From positions 35,001 through 99,000 of the forward strand of contig JAXRKP010000956.1 of the NCBI GenBank assembly GCA_037039925.1: a stretch of DNA of 64,000 bases, given 5' to 3'. The notes under the pieces were generated by a model. That model was not told where the DNA came from. It did not search any database and was given only the letters and a program-made list of their open reading frames with translations. A program made the position numbers and the translations under genes. Positions 21,430 to 38,965 of the stretch are shown piece by piece; positions within the stretch are counted from its first letter, which is position 1; every line of letters starts with the position of its first letter. Source of the stretch: Doris montereyensis (Eukaryota; Mollusca; Gastropoda; Nudibranchia; Dorididae).

Positions 21430-24400
21430 AACAACGATAACCTCAAAACATCTAGACCTTTCCTATCAATAAACACAACTACACCACTCCGATAGAGATT
21501 ACAACAAAACCAATAACATCTAGTCTATCACTACAATACTACGATTTATATTCCACCAAAAACCAATAAAAATTTAGTACCACACCACTACGATAGATAT
21601 TACAAAAATACCAATAACATATAGTCTAGTAATACACTACTACCATACAGATTACACCAATACCAATAACATCTAGTACTACACCACTACGATAGAGATT
21701 AAACCAATACCAATAACATCTAGTAAAACACCACTACGATAGAGATTAAACCAATACCAATAACATCTAGTACTACACGACGACGATCGAGATTAAACCA
21801 ATACCAATAACATCTAGTGAGTACTACACCACTACCATAGAGATTACACCAATACCAATAACGTCTAGTCTAGTACTACACCACTACGATAGAGATTACA
21901 CCAACACCAATAACGTCCAGTCTAGTACTACACCACTACCATAGACATTAAACCAATACCAATAACGTCTAGTCTAGTACTACACCACTACGATAGAGAT
22001 TACACCAACACCAATAACGTCCAGTCTAGTACTACACCACTACGATAGAGATTACACCAATACCAATAACGTCTAGTCTAGTACTACACCACTACGATAG
22101 AAATTACACCAATACCAATAACATCTAGTCTAGTACTACACCACTACGATAGAAATTACACCAATAAAAATAACATCTAGTCTAGTACAACACCACTACG
22201 ATAGAGATTACATCAATACCAATAACGTCTAGTACTACACCATTACCATAGAGATTACACCAATACCAATAACATCTAGTCCTACACCACTACGATAGAG
22301 ATTACATCAATACCAATAACGTCTCGTACTACACCACTACGAAAGAGATTACATCAATACCAATAATGTCTAGTACTACACCACTACCATAGAGATTACA
22401 TCAATACCGATAACGTCTAGAACTACACCATTACCATAGAGATTACACCAATACCAATAACGTCTAGTACTACACCACTACCATAGAGATTATATCAATA
22501 CCAATAACGTCGTCTAGTACAATACCAATAACCACTACCATAGAGATTACATCAATACCAATAACGTCTAGTACACCACTACCAATACCAATAACGTCTA
22601 GATACCATAGAGATTACATCAATACCAATAACGTCTAGTACTACACCACTACCATAGAGATTACACCAATACCAATAACGTCTAGTACTACACCACTACC
22701 ATAGAGATTACATCAATACCAATAACGTTTAGTACTATACCACTACCATAGAGTTTACATCAATACCAATAACGTCTAGTACTAGACCACGACGATAGAG
22801 ATTACATCAATACCAATAACGTTTAGTACTACACCACTACCATAGAGTTTACATCAATACCAATAACGTCTAGTACTAGACCACGACGATGGAGATTACA
22901 TCAATACCAATAACATCTCGTACTACACCACTACCATAGAGTTTACATCAATACCAATAACATCTAATGCTACACCACTACCATAGAGATTACACCAATA
23001 CCAATAACATCTAGTACTACACCACTACCATAGAGATTACATCAATACCAATAACATCTAGTACTACACCACTACCATAGAGATTACATCAATACCAATA
23101 ACATCTAGTACTACACCACTACGATAGAGTTACATCAATACCAATTATCTAGTACTACACCACTACCATAGATTTACACCAATACCAATAACGTCTAGTG
23201 CTACGCCACTACCATAGAGATTACACCAATAACAATAACATCTAGTCTAGTACTACACCATCTTGATAGAAATTACACCAATACCAATAACATCTAGTCT
23301 AGTACTTCACCACCACGACAGAAATTACACGAATACCAATAACATCTAGTCTAGTACTACACCACTACGATAGAGATTACACCAATACCAATAACATCAA
23401 GTCTAGTACTACACCACTACCATAGAGATTACACCAATACCGATAACATCTAGTCTAGTACTACACCACTATCATAGAGATGACACCAATACCAATAACA
23501 TCTAGTCTAGTACTACACTACTACCATAGAGATTACACCAATACCAATAACATGTAGTCTAGTCCTACACCACTACGATATAGATTACACCAATACCAAT
23601 AACATATAGTCTAGTACTACACCACTACCATAGAGATTACACCAATACCAATAACATCTAGTACTACACCACTACCATAGAGATTACACCAATACCAATA
23701 ACATCTAGTACTACATCACTACCATAGAGATTACACCAATACCAATAACGTCTAGTACTACACCACTACGATAGAAATTCCACCAATACCAATAACGTCG
23801 TCTAGTACTACATCTAGTCACTATGATAGCAATTACACCAATACCAATAACATCTAGTCTAGTACTACACCACTACGATAGAGATTACACCAATACCAAT
23901 AACATCTAGTCTAGTACTACACCACTACGATAGAGATTACACCAATACCAATAACATCTAGTCTAGTACTACACCACTACGATAGAGATTACACTCAATA
24001 CCAATAACATTTAGTCTAGTACTACACCACTATCAATACCAATAAGTCTAGTCTAATACTACACCAATACCAATACCAAACATCTAGTCTAGTACTACAC
24101 CACTACGATAGAAATTTACATCAATAACTAACTAACAATACCAATAACATCTAGTACTACACCACTACGATAGAGATTACACCAATACCAATAACATCTA
24201 GTCTAGTACTACACCACTACGATAGAAATTACACCAATACCAATAACGTCTAGTACTACACCACTATGATAGAGAGTACACCAATACCAACATCTAGTCT
24301 AGTACTACACCACCACGATAGAAATTACATCAATACCAATAACATCTAGTCTAGTACTACACCACTACGATAGAAATTCCACCAATACCAATAACGTCTA

Positions 24401-27400
24401 GTACTACACCACTACGATAGAGATTACATCAATACCAATAACATCGTCTAGTACAATAACACCACTACGATAGAGATTACACCAATACCAATAACATCTA
24501 GTCTACTACACCACTACGATAGAGATTACACCAATACCAGTAACGTCTAGTCTACTACACCACTACCATAGAGATTACACCAATACCAATAACGTCTAGT
24601 ACTACACCACTACCATAGAGATTACACCAATACCAATAACGTCTAATCTAGTACTACACTACTACGATAGAAATTACACCAATACCAATAACGTCTAATC
24701 TAGTACTACACCAACTACGATAGAGATTACACCAATACCAATAACATCTAGTCCTACACAACTACGATAGAGATTACATCAATACCAATAACGATAGTCA
24801 ATACCAATAACATATAGTCTAGTACACCACTACCATAGAGATTACACCAATACCAATAACATCTAGTCTAGTCCTACACCACTACCATAGAGATTACACC
24901 AATACCAATAACATCTAGTCTAGTACTACACCACTACCATAGAGATTACATCCAATACCAATAACATCTAGTACTACACCACTACGATAGAGATTACACC
25001 AATACCAATAACATCTAGTACTACACCACTACGATAGAGATTACATCAATACCAATAACATCTAGTACTACACCACTACGATAGAGATTACACCAATACC
25101 AATAACATCTAGTCTAGTACTACACCACTACGATAGAGATTAAACCAATACCAATAACATCTAGTCTAGTACTACACCACTACCATAGAGATTACACCAA
25201 TAACAATAACATCTAAGTCTAGTACTACACCATCTTGATAGAAATTACACCAATACCAATAACATCTAGTCTAGTACTTCACCACCACGACAGAAATTAC
25301 ACCAATATCAATAACATCTAGTCTAGTACTACACCACTACGATAGAGATTACACCAATACCAATAACATCAAGTCTAGTACTACACTACTACCATAGAGA
25401 TTACACCAATACCGATAACATATAGTCTAGTACTACACCACTACCATAGAGATGACACCAATACCAATAACATCTAGTCTAGTACTACACCACTACCATA
25501 GAGATTACACCAATACCAATAACATGTAGTCTAGTCCTACACCACTACGATATAGATTACACCAATACCAATAACATATAGTCTAGTACTACCACTACCA
25601 TAGAGATTACACCAATACCAATAACGTCTAGTACTACACCACTTTGATAGAGATTATCACCAATACCAATAACATCTAGTACCTAACATCTAGTACTACA
25701 CCACTACGATAGAGATTACACCAATACCAATAACGTCTAGTACTACACCACTACGATAGAGATTACACCAATACCAATAACGTCTAGTACTACACCACTA
25801 TGATATCAATTACACCAATACCAATAACATCTAGTCTAGTACTACACCACTACGATAGAGATTACACCAATACCAATAACATCTAGTCTAGTACTACACC
25901 ACTACCATAGAGATTACACCAATAAATACACCACAATAACATCAATAAGTCTAGTACTACACTACTACCATAGAGATTACACCAATACCAATAACATTTA
26001 GTCTAGTACTACACCACCACGACCATAAATTACACCAATACCAATAACATCTAGTCTAGTACTAGTACTACACCACTACCATAGAGATTACACCAATAAC
26101 ATAGTCTAGTGCTACTACCACTACGATAGAGATTACATCAATACCAATAACTAGTCTAGTCTAGTACAATAACAATAACATCCTAGTACTACACCACTTG
26201 ATAGAGATTACACCAATACCAATAACATCTAGTCTAGTACTACACCACTACGATAGAAATTACACCAATACCAATAACATCTAGTCTAGTACACCACTAT
26301 GATAGAGATTACACCAATACCAATAACATCTAGTCTAGTACTACACCACTACGATAGAGATTACACCAATACCGATATAACAGTCTAGTCTACCACTACT
26401 ACACCACTACGATAGCGATTACACCAATACCAATAACGTCTAGTACTACACCACTATGATAGAGATTACACCAATACCAATAACATCTAGTCTAGTACTA
26501 CACCACTTTGATAGAGATTACATCAATACCAATAACATCTAGTCTAGTACTACACCACTACGATAGAAATCCCACCAATACCAATAAACGTCTAGTACTA
26601 CACCACTATCATAGCAGATTACACCAATACCAATAACATCTAGTCTAGTACTACACCACTACGATAAAGATTACACCAATACCAATAACATTTAGTCTAG
26701 TACTACACCACTACGATAGAAATTACACCAATACCAATAACATCTAGTCTAGTACTACACCACTACGATAGATTTTACACCAATACCAATAACATCTAGT
26801 CTAGTACTACACCACTACGATAGAGATTACACCAATACCAATAACGTCTAGTCTAGTCCTACACCACTACGATAGAGATTACACCAATACCAATAACATC
26901 TAGTCTAGTACTACACCACTACGATAGAGATTTACATAATGTCTAATACCAATAACAATCTAATCTAGTCTAGTACTACAACTACGATAGAGATTACACC
27001 AATACCAATATCTAGTCGTCTAACCACTAGTACACAATACCAATAACATCTAGTCTAGTACTACTACGATAGACTACACCAATACCAATAACATCTAGTC
27101 TACACCACTACGATAGAGATTACACAATACCAATAATCTAGTCTAGTACTACACCACTACGATAGAGATTACACCAATACCAATAACATATAGTCTAGTA
27201 CTACACCACCAAGATAGAAATTACATCAATACCAGTCTAGACTACGATCGATAGAGATTACACCAATACCAATAACATCTAGTCTAGTACTACACCACTA
27301 CCATAGAGATTACACCAATACCAATAACATCTAGTCTAGTACTACACCACTACAATAGAGATTACACCAATACCAATAACATCTAGTCTAGTACTACACC

Positions 27401-30400
27401 ACTACGATAGAGATTACACCAATACCAATAACATCTAGTCTACTACACCACTACCATAGAGATTACACCAATACCAATAACATCTAGTCTAGTCCTACAC
27501 CACTACGATAGAGATTACACCAATACCAATAACATCTAGTCTAGTCTACACCACTACTAGATTACACCAATACCAATAAGAGATTACTACACAACTACGA
27601 TAGACATTAAACCAATACCAATAACATCTAGTCTAGTACTACACCACTACGATAGAGATTACACAATACCAATAACATCTAGTACTACACCACTATGATA
27701 GAACACAATACCAATAACCTAATACCAATAACCTAGAACTACACCACTACGATAGAAATTACACCAATACCAATAACATCTAGTCTAGTACTACACCACT
27801 ACGATAGAGATTACACCAATACCAATAACATCTAGTCTAGTACTACACCACTACGATAGAGATTACACCAATACCAATAACATCTAGTCTAGTCCTACAC
27901 CACTACATAGAGATTACACCAATACCAATAACATCTAGTCTAGTACTACACCACTACGATAGAGATTACACCAATACCAATAACATCTAGTCTAGTACTA
28001 CACCACTACCATAGAGATTACACCAATACCAATAACATGTAGTCTAGTCCTACACCACTACGATAGAGATTACACCAATACCAATAACATACACCACTAT
28101 CTAGAAATTACAATACCAATAACATCTAGTCACTACCATAGAGATTACACCAATACCAATAACATCTAGTCTAGTACTACACCACTACGATAGAGATTAC
28201 ACCAATACCAATACACGTCATAGAGATTACACCAATACCGATAACATATACTACACCACTACCATAGAGATTACACCAATACCAATAACATCTAGTCTAG
28301 TACTACACCACTACCATAGAGATTACACCAATACCAATAACATCTAGTCTAGTACTACACCACTACGATAGAGATTACACCAATACCAATAACATCTAGT
28401 CTAGTACTACACCACTACCATAGAGATTACACCAATACCAATAACGTCTACTACACCACTACACACCAATACCAATAACGTCGATTACACCAATACCAAT
28501 AACAATACCAATAAGTCTAGTACTACACCACTACCATAGAGATTACACCAATACCAATAAAGTACTACACCAGTCTAGTACTACACGACTACATATAGAG
28601 ATTACACCAATACCAATAACAATCAATAGTCTAGTACTACACCACTACGATAGCGATTACACCAATACCAATAACATCTAGTCTAGTACTACACCACTAC
28701 GATAGAAATTACACCAATACCAATAACATCTAGTCTAGTACTACACCACTACCATAGAGATTACACCAATACCAATAACATCTAGTCTAGTACTACACCA
28801 CTACGATAGAGATTACACCAATACCAATAACATCTAGTCTAGTACTACACCACTACGATAGAAATTACACCAATACCAATAACGGTCTAGTACTACACCA
28901 CTACGATAGAAATTACACCAATACCAATAACATCTAGTCTAGTACTACACCACTACGATAGAGATTACACCAATACCAATAACATCTAGTCTAGTACTAC
29001 ACCACTACGATAGAAATTACACCAATACAAATAACGTCTAGTCTAGTACTACACCACTATGATAGAGAGTACACCAATACCAATAACATCTAGTCTAGTA
29101 CTACACCACTACGATAGAGATTACACCAATACCAATAACATCTAGTCTAGTACTACACCACTACGATAGAAATTACACCAATACCAATAACATCTAGTCT
29201 AGTACTACACCACTACATAGAGATTACACCAATACCAATAACATCTAGTCTAGTACTACACCACTACGATAAAGATTACACCAATACCAATAACATCTAG
29301 TCTAGTACTACATCACCAAGATAGAAATTACACCAATACCAATAACATCTAGTCTAGTACTACACCACTACCATAGAGATTACACCAATACCAATAACAT
29401 CTAGTCTAGTCCTACACCACTACGATAGAGATTACACCAATACCAATAACGTCTAGTCTAGTACTACACCACTACGATAGAGATTACACCAATATCAATA
29501 ACATCTAGTCTAGTCCTACACCACTACCATAGAGATTACACCAATACCAATAACGTCTAGTCTAGTCCTACACCACTACCATAGAGATTACACCAATACC
29601 AATAACATCTAGTCTAGTACTACACCACTACCATAGAGATTACACCAATACCAATAACGTCTAGTCTAGTCCTACACCACTACCATAGAGATTACACCAA
29701 TACCAATAACATCTAGTCTAGTACTACACCACTACGATAAAGATTACACCAATACCAATAACATCTAGTCTAGTACTACACCACTACGATAGAGATTACA
29801 CCAATACCAATAACATCTAGTTTAGTACTACACCACTACCATAGACATTAAACCAATACCAATAACATCTAGTCTAGTACTACACCACTACGATAGAGAT
29901 TACACCAATACCAATAACATCTAGTCTAGTCCTACACCACTACGATAGAGATTACACCAATACCAATAACATCTAGTCTAGTCCTACACCACTACCATAG
30001 AGATTACACCAATACCAATAACGTCTAATCTAGTCGTATACAACTACGATAGAGATTACACCAATACCAATAACGTCTAATCTAGTACTACACAACTACG
30101 ATAGAAATTACACCAATACCAATAACATCTAGTCCTACACAACTACGATAGAGATTACACTAATACCAATAAATCTAGTCTAATACTACACCACTACGAT
30201 AGAGATTACACCAATACCAATAACATATAGTCTAGTACTACACCACTACCATAGAGATTACACCAATACCAATAACATCTAGTCTAGTACTACAACACTA
30301 CGATAGAGATTACACCAATACCAATAACATCTAGTCTAGTACTACACCACTACGATAGAGATTACACCAATATCAATAACATATAGTACTACACAACTAC

Positions 30401-33400
30401 AATAGAGATTACGCCAATACCAATAACGTCTAGTACTACACCACTACGATAGAAATTACACCAATACCAATAACATCTAGTACTACACGACTACGATAGA
30501 GATTACATCAATACCAACAACATCTAGTCTAGTACTACGCCACTACGATAGCGATTACACCAATACCAATAACATCTAGTCTATTACTACACCACTACGA
30601 TAGAAATTACACCAATACCAATAACATCTAGTCTAGTACTACACCACTACGATAGACATTAAACCAATACCAATAACATTTAGTCTAGTACTACACCACT
30701 ACGATAGAGATTACACCAATACCAATAACGCCTAGTACTACACCACTATGATAGAGATTACACCAATACCAATAACGCCTAGAACTACACCACTATGATA
30801 GAAATTACACCAATACCAATAACATCTAGTCTAGTACTACACCACTACGACAGAGATTACACCAATATCAATAACATCTAGTCTAGTACTACACCACTAC
30901 GATAGAGATTACACCAATACCAATAACATCTAGTCTAGTACTACACTACTACCATAGAGATTACACCAATACCAATAACATCTAGTCTAGTACTACACCA
31001 CTACCATAGAGATGACACCAATACCAATAACATCTAGTCTAGTACTACACCACTACCATAGAGATTACACCAATACCAATAACATGTAGTCTAGTCCTAC
31101 ACCACTACGATATAGATTACACCAATACCAATAACATATAGTCTAGTACTACACCACTACCATAGAGATTACACCAATACCAATAACGTCTAGTACTACA
31201 CTACTACCATAGAGATTACACCAATACCAATAACATCTAGTACTACACCACTACGATAGAGATTACACCAATACCAATAACGTCTAATACTACACCACTA
31301 CCATAGAGATTACACCAATACCAATAACGTCTAGTACTACACCACTACGATAGAGATTACACCAATACGAATAACATCTAGTAGAGTACTACACCACTAC
31401 CATAGAGATTACACCAATACCAATAACATCTAGTACTACAACACTATGATAGCGATTACACCAATACCAATAACATCTAGTCTAGTACTACACCACTACC
31501 ATAGAGATTACACCAATACCAATAACATCTAGTCTAGTACTACACCACTACCATAGAGATTACACCAATACCAATAACATCTAGTCTAGTACTACACCAC
31601 TACGATAAAGATTACACCAATACCAATAACATCTAGTCTAGTACTACACCACCACGATAGAAATTACACCAATACCAATAACATCTAGTCTAGTACTACA
31701 CCACTACGATAGAAATTACATCAATACCAATAACATCTAGTCTAGTACTACACCACTACGATAGAGATTAAACAAATACCAATAACATATAGTCTAGTAC
31801 TACACCACTACGATAGAAATTACACCAATACAAATAACGTCTAGCACTACACCACTATGATAGAGATTACACCAATACCAATAACATCTAGTCTAGTACT
31901 ACACCACTACGATAGAAATTACACCAATACCAATAACATCTAGTCTAGTACTACACCACTACGATAGAAATTCCACCAATACCAATAACATCTAGTCTAG
32001 TACTACACCACTACGATAGAGATTACACCAATACCAATAACATCTAGTCTAGTACTACACCACTACGATAGAAATTACATCAATACCAATAACATCTAGT
32101 CTAGTACTACACCACTACGATAGAAATCCCACCAATACCAATAACGTCTAGTCTAGTACTACACCACTACCATAGAGATTACACCAATACCAATAACATC
32201 TAGTCTAGTACTACACCACTACGATATAGATTACACCAATACCAATAACATCTAGTCTAGTACTACACCACTAAGATAGAAATTACACCAATACCAATAA
32301 CATCTAGTCTAGTACTACACCACTACCATAGAGATTAAACCAATACCAATAACATCTAGTCTAGTCCTACACCACTACCATAGAGATTACACCAATACCA
32401 ATAACGTCTAGTCTAGTACTACACCACTACCATAGAGATTACACCAATACCAATAACATCTAGTCTAGTACTACACCACTACCATAGAGATTACACCAAT
32501 ACCAATAACATCTAGTCTAGTACTACACCACTACCATAGAGATTACACCAATACCAATAACATCGTCTAGTACTACACCACTACCATAGAGATTACACCA
32601 ATACCAATAACATCTAGTCTAGTACTACACCACTACCATAGAGATTACACCAATACCAATAACATCTAGTCTAGTACTACACCACTATCATAGAGATTAC
32701 ACCAATACCAATAACACTCGATAATCAATACCAATAAGTACTAGTACTACACCACTACGATAGAGATTACACCAATACCAATAACATCTAGTCTAGTACT
32801 ACACAACTACGATAGAAATTACACCAATACCAATAACATCTAGTCTAGTACTACACCACTACGATAGAATTTACATCACTACCAATAACATGTAGTCTAG
32901 TACTACACCACTACGATAGAGATTACACCAATACCAATAACATCTAGTCTAGTACTACACCACTACGATAGAGATTACACCAATACCAATAATCTAGTCT
33001 AGTACTACACCACTACGATAGAGATTACACCAATACCAATAACATCTAGTCTAGTACTACACCACACATAGATTACACCAATACCAATAAATTACACCAA
33101 TACCACCAATAACATCTAGTCTAGTACTACACCACTACGATAGAAATTACACCAATACCAATAACGTCTAGTACTACACCACTACGATAGAAATTACACC
33201 AATACCAATATCAGTCTAGTACTACAACACTCTAGTACAATACATAACATCTAGTCGACTACGATAGAGATTACACCAATACCAATAACATCTAGTCTAG
33301 TACTACACCACTACGATAGAAATCCCACCAATACCAATAACGTCTAGTACTACACCACTACGATAGAGATTACACCAATACCAATAACATCTAGTCTAGT

Positions 33401-36400
33401 ACTACACCACTACGATAAAGATTACACCAATACCAATAAACGTCTAGTACTACACCACCAAGATAGAGATTACACCAATACCAATAACATCTAGTCTAGT
33501 ACTACACCACTACGATAGAGATTACACCAATACCAATAACATCTAGTCTAGTCCTACACCACTACGATAGAGATTACACCAATACCAATAACGTCTAGTC
33601 TAGTACTACACCACTACGATAGAGATTAGAGATTAGTCTAGTACACACCACTACCATAGAATACACCAATACATCTAGTCTAGTACTACACCACTACCAT
33701 AGAGATTACACCAATACCAATAACATCTAGTCTAGTACTACACCACTACGATAGAGATTACACCAATACCAATAACATCTAGTCTAGTCCTACACCACTA
33801 CGATACAGATTACACCAATACCAATAACATCTAGTCTAGTACTACACCACTACCATAGAGATTACACCAATACCAATAACATCTAGTCTAGATTACACCA
33901 ATACCAATAACATCTAGTCTAGTACTACACCACGATAGAGATTACACTATGATAGCGATTAATACCAATAACATCTAATCTAGTACTACACCACTACGAT
34001 AGAGATTACCACGAATAACAATACCAATAACATCTAATCTAGTACTACACCTACTACGATAGAGATTACACCAATACCAATAACATCTAGTCCTACACAC
34101 TACGATAGAGATTACACTAATACCAATAATCTAGTCTAGTACTACACCACTACGATAGAAATTACACCAATACCAATAACATCTAGTACATCACTACCAA
34201 TCATCTAGTCTAGTACTACACCACTATGATAGAGATTACACCAATACCAATAACATTCCACCAATAATAACGTCTAGTACTACACCACTACGATAGATAG
34301 AAATTACACCAATACCAATAACATCTAGTCTAGTACTACACCACTACGATAGAAATTACACCAATACCAATAACGTCTAGTACTACACCACTATCATAGT
34401 ACCACACTAGTCTAGTACTACGATAGAAATTACACCAATACCAATAACATCTATCTAGTACTACACCACTACGATAGAGATTACATCAATACATAGACAT
34501 TAAACCAATACCAATAACATCTAGTCTAGTACTACACCACTACGATAGCGATTACACCAATACCAATAACATCTAGTCTAGTACTACACCACCACTACGA
34601 TAGAAATTACACCAATACCAATAACATCTAGCAATAGTATCTAGTACTACACCACTACGATAGACATTACATCAATACCAATAACATTTAGTCTAGTACT
34701 ACACCACTACGATAGAAATTACACCAATACCAATAACGTCTAGTACTACACCACTATGATAGAGATTACACCAATACCAATAACATCTAGTCCTAGTACT
34801 ACACCACTAACGATAGAGATTACACCAATACCAATAACATCTAGTCTAGTACTACACCACTATGATAGAGATTACACCAATACCAAGTCTAGTACTAACA
34901 TCTAGTCTACATCTAGTACTACGAACACGATAGAGATTACATCAATACCCACAACATCTAGTCTAGTACTACGCCACTTACCACCAATACCAATATACCT
35001 AACATTTAGTCTACACTACACCACTACGATGGAAATTACAACAATACCAATAACATCTAGTCTAGTACTACACCACTATGATAGAGATTACACCAATACC
35101 AATAACATCTAGTCTAGTACTACACCACTACGATAGAGATTACACCAATACCAATAACATCTAGTCTAGTACTACACAACTACGACGAGAAATTACACCA
35201 ATACCATAACATCTAACGTCTAGTACTACACCACTACGATAGAGATTACACCAATACCAATAACATCTAGTCTAGTACTACACCACTACGATAGAGATTA
35301 CACCAATACCAATAACATCTAGTCTAGTACTACACCACTACGATAGAGATTATTACCAATACCAATAACATCTACACCACTCGAGTACTACACCACTACG
35401 ATAGAAATTACACCAATACCAATAACATCTAGTCTAGTACTACACCACCTGATAGAGATTACACCAATACCAATAACATCTAGTCTAGTACTACACCACT
35501 ACGATAGAGATTACACCAATACCAATAACATTTAGTCTAGTACTACACCAGTACCATAGAGATTACGACCAATACAAATAACATCTAGTCTAGTACTACA
35601 CCACTACGATAGAGATTACACCAATACCAATAACATCTAGTCTAGTACTACACCACTACGATAGAGATTACACCAATACCAATAACATCTAGTCTAGTAC
35701 TACACCACTACGATAGAAATTACACCAATAACATTCAGATTTTACACTACAATACCAATAACATCTAGTCTAGTACTACACCACTACGATAGAGATTACA
35801 CCAATACCAATAGCATCTAGTCTAGTACTACACCACTACGATAGAGATTACACCAATACCAATAACATCTAGTCTAGTACTACACCACTGCGATAGAAAT
35901 TACACCAATACCAATAACATCTAGTCTAGTACTACACCACTACGATAGAAATTACACCAATACCAATAAAGTCTAGTACTACACCACTACGATAAAGATT
36001 AACCAATACCAATAACATCTAATCTAGTACTACACCACTACGATAGAGATTACACCAATACCAATAACATCTAGTCTAGTACTACACCACTAGGATAGAG
36101 ATTACACCAATACCAATAACATCTACTCTACTACACCACTACGATAGAAGATTACACCAATACCAATAACATCTAGTCTAATCCTACACCACTACGATAG
36201 AATTTACACCAATACCAATAACATCTACTCTAGTACTACACCACTACGATAAAGATTACACCAATACCAATAACATCTAGTCTAGTACTACACCACTACG
36301 ATAGAAATTACACCAATACCAATAACATCTAGTACTAAAGATTACACAATAACATAACACTACGATAGAAATTACACCAATACCAATAATGCCTTGTACT

Positions 36401-38965
36401 ACACCACTACGATAAAGATTACACCAATACCAATAACATCTAGTCTAGTACTACACCACTACGATAGAAATTATACCAATACCAATAACATCTAGTCTAG
36501 TATTACACCACCACCATAGAGATTACACCAATACCAATAACATCTAGTCTAGTACTACACCACTACGATATAGATTACACCAATACCAATAACATCTAAT
36601 CTAATCCTACACAACTACGATAGATATTACACCACCAATAACGTCTAATCTAGTACTAGAAATACAATAGAGATTACATCAATACCAATAGCATCTAGTC
36701 CTACACAACTACGATAGAGATTACACCAATACAATAACATCAGTCCTGCACAACTACGATAGAGATTACACTAATACCAATAACGTCTAGTACTACACCA
36801 CTACGATACAGATTACACCAATACCAATAACATCTAGTCTAGTACTACACCACTACGATAAAGATTACACCAATACCAATAACGTCTAGTACTACACCAC
36901 TACGATAATGATTACACCAATACCAATAACATCTAGTCTAGTACTACACCACCACGATAGAAATTATACCAATACCAATAACATCTAGTCTAGTACTACA
37001 CCACTACCATAGAGATTACACCAATACCAATAACATCTAGTCTAGTCCTACACCACTAGGATATAGATTACACCAATACCAATAACTAATCTAGTCCTAC
37101 ACAACTACGATAGATATTACACCAATACCAATAACTACACCACTACAATAGAATTACATCAATACCAATAGCATCTAGTCCTACACCACTACGATAGAGA
37201 TTACACCAATACCAATACCATCTAGTCCTACACAACTACGATAGAGATTACACTAATACCAATAACGTCTAGTACTACACCACTACGATAGAGATTACAC
37301 CAATACCAATAACATCTAGTCTAGTACTACACCACTACCATAGAGATTACACCAATACCAATAACATATAGTACTACACAACTACAATAGAGATTACACC
37401 AATACCAATAACGTCTAGTACTACACCACTACGATAGAAATTACACCAATACCAATAACATCTAGTACTACACGACTACGATAGAGATTACATCAATACT
37501 CACAACATCTAGTCTAGTACTACACCACTACGATAGAGATTACACCAATACCAATAACATCTAGTCTAGTACTACACCACTACGATAGACATTAAGCCAA
37601 TACCAATAACATCTAGTTTAGTACTACACCACTACGATAGAAATTACACCAATACCAATAACATCTAGTCTAGTACTACACAACTACGATAGAAATTACA
37701 CCAATACTAATAACATCTAGTCTAGTACTACACCACTACGATGGAAATTACACCAATACCAATGACATCTAGTCTAGTACTACACCACTACGATAGAAAT
37801 TACACCAATACCAATAACATCTTGTCCTACACAACTACGATAGAGATTACACCAATACCAATAACATCTAGTCTAGTCCTACACCACTACCTAAGAAATT
37901 ACACCAATACCAATAACATCTAGTCTAGTACTACACCACTATGATAGAAATTACACCAATACCAATAACATCTAGTCTAGTACTACACCACTACGATAGA
38001 GATTACACCAATATCAATAACATCTAGTCTAGTACTACACAATTACGATAGAGATTACACCAATACCAATGACATCTAGTCTAGTACTACACCACTACGA
38101 TAGAAATTACACCAATACCAATAACATCTAGTCTAGTACTACACCACTACGATAGAGATTACACTAATACCAATAACATCTAGTCTATTACTACACCACT
38201 ACGATAGAGATTACACCAATACCAATAACATCTAGTCTAGTACTACACCACTACGATAGAGATTACACCAATACCAATAGCATCTTGTCCTACACAACTA
38301 CGATAGAGATTACACCAATACCAATAACATCTAGTCTAGTCCTACACCACTACGATAGAGATTACACCAATACCAATAACATCTAGTCCTACACCACTAC
38401 GATAGAGATTACACCAATACCAATAACATCTAGTACTACACAACTACGATAGAAATTACACCAATACCAATAACATTTAGTACTACACTAATACGATAGA
38501 GATTACACCAATACCAATAACATTTAGGCCTACGCAACTACGACAGAAATTACACCAATACCAATAACTTTTAGTCCTACACAACTGCAATAGAGATTAC
38601 ACCAGTACCAATAACATTTAGGCCTACACCACTACAATAGAGATTACACCAATACCAATAACATTTAAGCATACACAAATACGATAGAGATTACACCAAT
38701 ATCAATAACATTCAGTCCTACACAACTACGGTAGAGATTACACCAATACCAATAACATTCAGTACTACACAACTACGATAGAGATTACAACAATACCAAT
38801 AAAATTTAGTACAACACTAATACGATAGAGATTACACCAATACCAATAACATTTAGGCCTACACAACTACGGTAGATATTACACCAATACCAATAACATT
38901 TAGGCCTACACAACTACGATAGAGAGTAGACCAATACCAATAACATTCAGTCATACACCATTACC
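21430..38965 (+). repeat. 17.5-kb satellite array of 47/52-bp units
   Basis: About 350 units containing CTACACCACTACGATAGAGA, TTACACCAATACCAATAACA and TCTAGTCTAGTA. Two length classes differ by a duplicated CTAGT: 47 bp (ACGTCTAGTACTA) and 52 bp (ACATCTAGTCTAGTACTA). Variable sites include GATAGAGATT/CATAGAGATT/GATAGAAATT and ACATC/ACGTC. The first 2 kb favour the 47-bp ACGTC form; the bulk favours the 52-bp ACATC form, and after 38.4 kb units are more divergent (ACATTTAGGCCTACACAAC). Many places from 24 to 36 kb carry truncated, re-joined unit fragments (for example 27.0, 28.08, 28.45, 33.08, 33.63 and 34.9 kb). No open frame of interest and no unique spacers. Confidence 0.97.

Noticed and set aside
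21430..38965. CRISPR array
   Set aside because: Units are contiguous tandem copies with no unique spacers and no cas genes; the genome is eukaryotic.
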